Shown here one piece after another: positions 57,840 to 62,000 of a stretch of 62,000 bases of DNA. Source of the DNA: Symbiodinium natans (Eukaryota; Sar; Dinophyceae; Suessiales; Symbiodiniaceae); the NCBI GenBank assembly GCA_905221605.1, contig CAJNDS010002382.1, positions 139,007 to 201,006 of the forward strand, written 5' to 3'. The translations under genes were made by a program, and so were the position numbers. Position 1 is the first letter of the stretch. Every line of letters begins with the position of its first letter. Below the pieces are notes generated by a model that was given only the letters and a program-made list of their open reading frames with translations, did no database searches and was not told where the DNA came from.

Positions 57840-58235
57840 GGGTTTAGGGTTTGGGGTTGAGAGTTTACATGTCTAAACCGATCCGGAAAAGAATGGAATA
57901 AAGCTGTTTTTCCCCTGCAAGAGACGATTCTTGCAGTGTAGACATCCTCTGTCCAGTTTACGGCATCTCTGCAAGGATGCAGAGAACTTCAGTGCAAAGT
58001 CCATGGCGGGTTCGGCACAGCTTGAAAGGTTTTAAGAGTTGAAGGGTTTCAGGGCTAACTTGTTAAAGTGTTTAGGGGTTAAAGGGCTAAAGGGTTCTGG
58101 GGGTTAAAAGGGCTAAAGGGTTTGCTGGTTGAAGGGTTGAAGAGCTGAAGGGCTGAAGGGCTGAAGGGTTGAAGGGTTGAAGGGTCTAAGGGTCTAAGGG
58201 TCTAAGGGTTTAAGGGTCTAGGGTTTGGCAGAAGC
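57840..58235. repeat. Degenerating TTTAGGG array turning into 8-mers
   Basis: Starts as 'gggtttagggtttgggg', then 58020-58235 runs through ttaaaggg/ctaaaggg, ttgaaggg, ctgaaggg and tctaaggg octamers, ending again in 'gtctagggtttgg'. Spacer between the DUF7869 and methyltransferase genes. Confidence 0.85.
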
Positions 58236-58356
58236 AGCTTCGTCAAGCAACTCAAGACTTGCCGCTCAAAACCCAACCCGGCAATACAACTCTTTAAGAA
58301 AAGGAGAGGGACGAGGCAAGAACAGGTTTTGCCCGGAGCAGCTGGTATCTGTGCAA

Positions 58357-60549
58357 CTAGTCCAGAACATGTATGAGAATGCAAAGCAGGATACAGGCTG
58401 CGACATTCATTGTGAAGGCATTGCCTGCCAGCTCTTGTGCTCGGGCAGTGCTCAAGTCTGTCAGGCCCGCAGCTTTCAGCTCAAGGGCTGACAAGCCTTG
58501 CAGGCTCATGACAAAAGTAGGCGATCTGTTCAGATGCACCCCTTCCTTGTCCAAGTACAAAAACCGCTTCTGTGGAAGTAGGCATGGATGAAAGCTCCTC
58601 CACTTGTGTCTTGTCAAAGAGTCTCCAGAGGGGATGACATGCCTGGAGCACACACGAAATTGAAATTGAAAAATAAACATTGTGCCTGTTCCAAGCCAGA
58701 TAATGCAGAGCAGGACACAGCTTGGAGGTGTCGATGTCCTGGGGTCGAATGAGACATGGACTGAGTGAGAACCAACATGTTGGTTGACCCGCTGTGCAGT
58801 CCCGGCTGCTCGCCCCAGTCTCTTGCGCAAGCAGGCAAAAGACAGCAAAGTCGCTTCCAGCTCTCTCTTTGGCAGGTCCAATTTCTGCAGGCCTTGCACT
58901 GGAGCAATGCTTCCACAAATTGTGGTCAAACTGAAGAACCCAGCGCAGCGGACAGTGCTGAGGCCAGAACATTCAAGGACCCATCTTACCTGTGGAACCT
59001 GCAAATCGACCTCCGAGATGTCATTCTTCTTCTTGTACTCGGCATGATCCTTCGGCCACTTCTGGCAGGACGCTGCTCTGCCTGCAGCAGCCTTTCGCTT
59101 CGCAGGCTCCTTGGCTGTGGTGAGTCCAGATTGAGACATGTGCTAGTGGCAGGCTTCTGCTCTGGTGTAGCCAGGCTGCTTGCTGATCTGTGCTTCTCTG
59201 CCACAAAGCAACCAAAGGCTCCCGCCATTTCACTTGGCATCGCCTCATCAGCTGCCAAGCCAAAAAGACCTTGTGGCTGGCTTCCTTTTCAGCCTCCAGT
59301 CCCTCAGGCGCGAAGATTTCATTTGAACTTCACTGCACAAAAAGAGGGCCTCAATTTCTGTAAGCTGCAGCCAAAGGCACAAGACCTGGTTGAACTTTCA
59401 GGCTTATTCCATAGATTCTGTTTCTGCTCTGCGGCAGGGCGAAGTTGTAGGTGTTCACAACCTTCAGCAATTGTGTGGAATCGATCTGAACCGCTTCCAT
59501 CAATCCTGAATGCGTCTCACAACCAAACAACCCCGAATCCCAAAGCAGCAAAGTTGCCTGGAAGCATGAAACGTAGCCTTGCTTTCGCATCAGGTCATCT
59601 ATCACAGATGTACCTTTTTCATCCAAGCTTTGCCTGTGAGCATCCAAATTTTTGACGCACTCCCACATGATGGCCACCGGCTTCTTCGACCACTCCAGGC
59701 CCTTGATGAAGTTGTGGAACTCAAGGAAACTGCTCCCACTGTGTCCGCTAGCATCCACAATGCTCTTCGGGGTTCTGGTCTGGTTCGACACATCGTCACA
59801 TTCCACACCAATGATAGCCAGGGATAGTGATGGCAGGGCTGCTGCCGGCACCGATCCCAGTTCTGAGGTGGGTCCATACACAGGCACTTTACCCAAATTG
59901 TGCCCCTGAGCTGCCAGCATCTTTTGCAACACCTCTCGCTTCCACTTGACATGTTCAGTGTAAAAACATGGTGTAACCTCCAGTGATATGTCATGGTCTT
60001 GCCGCAAGACTCTTTGCCACATCGCCTCAGGCAAAACTGGCATATCCAGCTACTGCTGCAGGCAAACAACATGAGTCAGTGCACTATCCCAGACAAGGAG
60101 CCAGCGACTGCGAACCGGTGCCCATGCCGGCACAGAATTCTGCAAACTTCACTTCATTCGCTGTGATTTTTTTCAGCTCTGCACTGGAAAGCACATTGTT
60201 CAGGAGGTAGCTTGCAAAATCGGTGCAAGATGAGCTTCTCAACCCGGGATTCTGCTGAGCATCATCTTCATGGTCCGAGCTGACTTGGTCTGCATGGTTT
60301 GCTTTTCGCTTCTTCTTGCCTTGCTTCTGCGCCCAGTCCTTTTCTGCTTGCTGTATGCGACGAGTTTCCGGACTGGCCGGAGCTTCTGATGTCTCTTGAG
60401 ATTCTTCTTCAGAATGTCCTTGCTTTATTGACTTTATTGTCAGGAACACAAATATGAATAACATAGCTATGGCAAAGTCCTGTCTCAGTCGACTTCGGCT
60501 GGGGAGGTTCTCCAGAAGGTTCTGACGTCGACTCATCACTCATCGACAT
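58357..60549 (-). CDS. C5-cytosine DNA methyltransferase-like protein
   Basis: Transfers methyl from SAM to cytosine C5 if active. Exons: 60549-60480 ('MSMSDESTSEPSGEPP'), 60418-60102 (basic and acidic linker, motif I 'FAEFCAGMGTGSQSL'), 60049-about 59390 ('CFYTEHVKWKREVLQKM'; motif IV region 'GVECDDVSNQT' with the candidate catalytic Cys; 'WECVKNLD' in place of ENV; motif VIII 'ALPQSRNRIYG'), then a frame change to 'LTEIEALFLCSEVQMKSSRL', Lys-rich segments near 59110-58990, and a C-terminal part ('LPKRELEATLLSF', 'HPCLLPQKRFLYL', motif X-like 'AQELAGNAFTMNVAACIL') reaching about 58357. The intron between the first two exons (60479-60419) is 61 nt with a GA donor. The frame change near 59395 could be a very short intron or a disabling indel, so the gene may be intact or decaying. 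Motif order supports the family. Confidence 0.7.
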
Positions 60550-60770
60550 TGCAAAGCAATGCCACAATCTGTGCAGGATGAGGTTCTGAACCCGGCATTG
60601 CACTGAGTAAGCTCTTCATGAACTCCAATGGTCTGCATGGCTTTTCTTGTCTTGCTTCTGTGCCCAGTCCTGCTCTGCTTCTGTGCCTAGTCCTGCACTG
60701 CTCGCTGCATGCTTCAGCCAAAATTAAAGACTGCTCTGCAACAACGTTGCGCCAAAGATGTATAACCGAA
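60550..60770 (-). pseudogene. Duplicated 5' fragment of the methyltransferase gene
   Basis: The sequence resembles the linker exon at about 60205-60370: both contain 'tgcaagatgagcttctcaacccg'-like and 'tggtctgcatgg...ttgcttctg(c/t)gcccagtcct' stretches in the same order, with indels and an internal repeat of 'gcttctgtgcc(t/c)agtcctgc' in this copy. No intact frame. Confidence 0.6.
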
Positions 60771-60877
60771 GGCAAGCTCGGGCTCCGACTGGTGCTTCAC
60801 TTCAGCTCCAAATCTGTACCTGGAGGATTCTCAAAACACTTCAACCCTGAACCCTTAAAGCGGCTCTGTGTTGCCAA

Positions 60878-61587
60878 GCACATGCACTGCCCTGGCTAGT
60901 TTTGCTCACAACAGTGGAGCCGAGTTGACAAGGTGACCCTGCGCCGTTTCCTCGGACCCAAGAGTCAGAAACTTTCCTGGGTTGAACTGTGCTGCTGTTC
61001 AAAGCTTGAACCCACCAGAGGGCCCCAGGATCAGGCAAACTTGCAGGGAAACAGTCATTGAGGATCCTGCGCCGTTTCCTCGGCCCCCTAGTGTCAGGGC
61101 AGCTCCTTTCGGAACAAGACCCTAATCTTACTTCTCAGGCCAGGCTTCAAGACTGAACCAGTGAGAGGGTCCAAGGCTCAGTGAAGCTGTCCAGGATCCG
61201 AACTGACTTCGCACACACTAAACATTTGAGCCTGCGCACGCTCGGATTTCCAACCTTGATCTGCAGTAGCTTAAGACTCTTTCCTGGTTTGAACTTTGCT
61301 GATGCTGTCAGGTTAAACCTTAGAAAGGCTGGTGGTGGCCTCTTTCTCTGTTACCCTCATGCTTTAACACAGCCCCTAAATGTACAGGACCCCGAATATT
61401 TGCCTAATGAAACAAGAACCATGCATAAAGACCACCACCCCGTGTAGGATCAGTGAGGCAGCCCAGGCTCCGAACTAACTACGCAGACATCCAAAATTGA
61501 AGACTTGACCCTGTGCCGTTTCCTCGGACCTCCAGAGGCACGAGCTTTAAGCTCTTTCCTGGGTTGAACTGTGCTGCTGCTTTAAGC
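60878..61587. repeat. Dispersed repeat units in the terminal spacer
   Basis: 'tgcgccgtttcctcgg' occurs at about 60938, 61068 and 61505 (as tgtgccg), and 'tttcctgggttgaactgtgctgctg' at about 60974 and 61555, with a weaker copy at 61280. Suggests 3-4 diverged copies of a longer unit. No gene seen. Confidence 0.75.
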
Positions 61588-62000
61588 TCAAGCTTGGCCG
61601 AGCTTGACATACTGGCCGCTCTTCAAACGCAGTGCCTCATTCAAAACCAAAGTCGGCTTCTTTGCTGTCAACTTTGCGTGCACCGGGTCGAAGGCAAACT
61701 TCCAGCTCCAGACAATGGAGGGGGAGAACTTCACATCCGCAAGGATCATCTCTCTTGCCTGAGCCGGTAAGAAGCAGGAGAACAAAACATGCAGCAAGAC
61801 AGCAAGAAAGGCAGAATGGAGTAGGAACTTGCAGAATTGAACGGCTAACGCAGCAAAAGAAACAACATTTCCAGGAGTGGTCTTCTTCTCATCCTTGTCC
61901 CTCAAGGCGTAGAACCAATTCTCCGTCTTCTCCACATTCCAGCCGTGAGAGCCAGCGCCGGCTGGCTTTGTGGTGAACTTCCAGCCGGTGCAAAGGATCT
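61588..62000 (-). CDS. 3' end of an unrecognised gene, cut by the window edge
   Basis: Two minus exons in agreeing phase: 62000-61867 ('CTGWKFTTKPAGAGSHGWNV', 'ENWFYALRDKDEKKTTPGN', GT donor at 61866) and 61758-61588 ('AREMILADVKFSPSIVWSWK', 'HAKLTAKKPTLVLNEALRLK', ending 'GQYVKLGQA' stop), after the acceptor CTCAG. Coding composition is clear. The upstream part lies beyond the window, so the family could not be judged. Confidence 0.65.
   Translation of the reverse strand, partial: ILCTGWKFTTKPAGAGSHGWNVEKTENWFYALRDKDEKKTTPGNVVSFAALAVQFCKFLLHSAFLAVLLHVLFSCFLPAQAREMILADVKFSPSIVWSWKFAFDPVHAKLTAKKPTLVLNEALRLKSGQYVKLGQA

Overview
The window looks like nuclear DNA of a dinoflagellate, most likely a Symbiodiniaceae alga. 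This is inferred from the sequence alone. The grounds are many very small exons (30-120 nt); introns that mostly begin with GC instead of GT and end in AG or AGAG; interstitial copies of the TTTAGGG/CCCTAAA telomere heptamer scattered through introns and spacers; heavy microsatellite load (TA, TG, CT, poly-C); and protein families I associate with these algae (a DUF7869-type DDE-like protein, a divergent C5-cytosine methyltransferase, short coiled-coil proteins). No tRNA, rRNA, spliced-leader RNA gene, CRISPR array or bacterial operon was seen. Gene models below were chained by hand from reading frames, intron phases and motifs. Most open frames longer than 60 codons are not genes.

Left part (1-24,500). 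An unrecognised minus-strand gene lies at about 1.57-2.72 kb. From 16.4 kb back to 5.3 kb (minus) runs one very long, tiny-exon gene for an ABC-F type ATPase: Walker A, LSGGW signature, Walker B and H-loop are split over eight exons whose phases agree, then a second Walker A exon. An unrecognised 218-codon frame sits inside one of its introns. Isolated minus-strand exons follow at 19.3, 20.7, 22.5 and 24.3 kb, with AT-rich microsatellite seas between them.

Middle (24,500-45,000). A THUMPD3/Trm-like methyltransferase gene (minus, 34,765 to 27,978) is interrupted by a 4.25 kb intron that holds a complete seven-exon glycoside hydrolase family 2 gene on the same strand (34,259 to 30,616). The next intron of the host gene carries a 560 bp TG array. 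Beyond 35 kb there is little except isolated exons at 39.4 and 42.6 kb.

Right part (45,000-62,000) is the gene-dense end. Plus-strand coiled-coil gene A (45,940-47,032) contains tandemly duplicated exon+intron units. Gene C (47,553-48,085) has repetitive Glu/Gln-rich protein and shares a duplicated 5' flank with gene A. Gene B (50,758-53,191) is a paralogue of A fused to a C-terminal domain resembling the ADP-ribosyltransferase (PARP) fold; its introns are largely telomere-like repeat. On the minus strand are an unknown ORF (49,003-49,548), a DUF7869-type gene (57,780 to 54,651), a C5-methyltransferase-like gene (60,549 to 58,357) and a gene cut by the right edge (62,000 to 61,588).

The strongest observations are the gene-in-intron arrangements, the uniform GC-AG phase-0 introns, the exon+intron duplications in gene A, and the telomere-repeat introns of gene B. 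No pathway linking the genes is evident.
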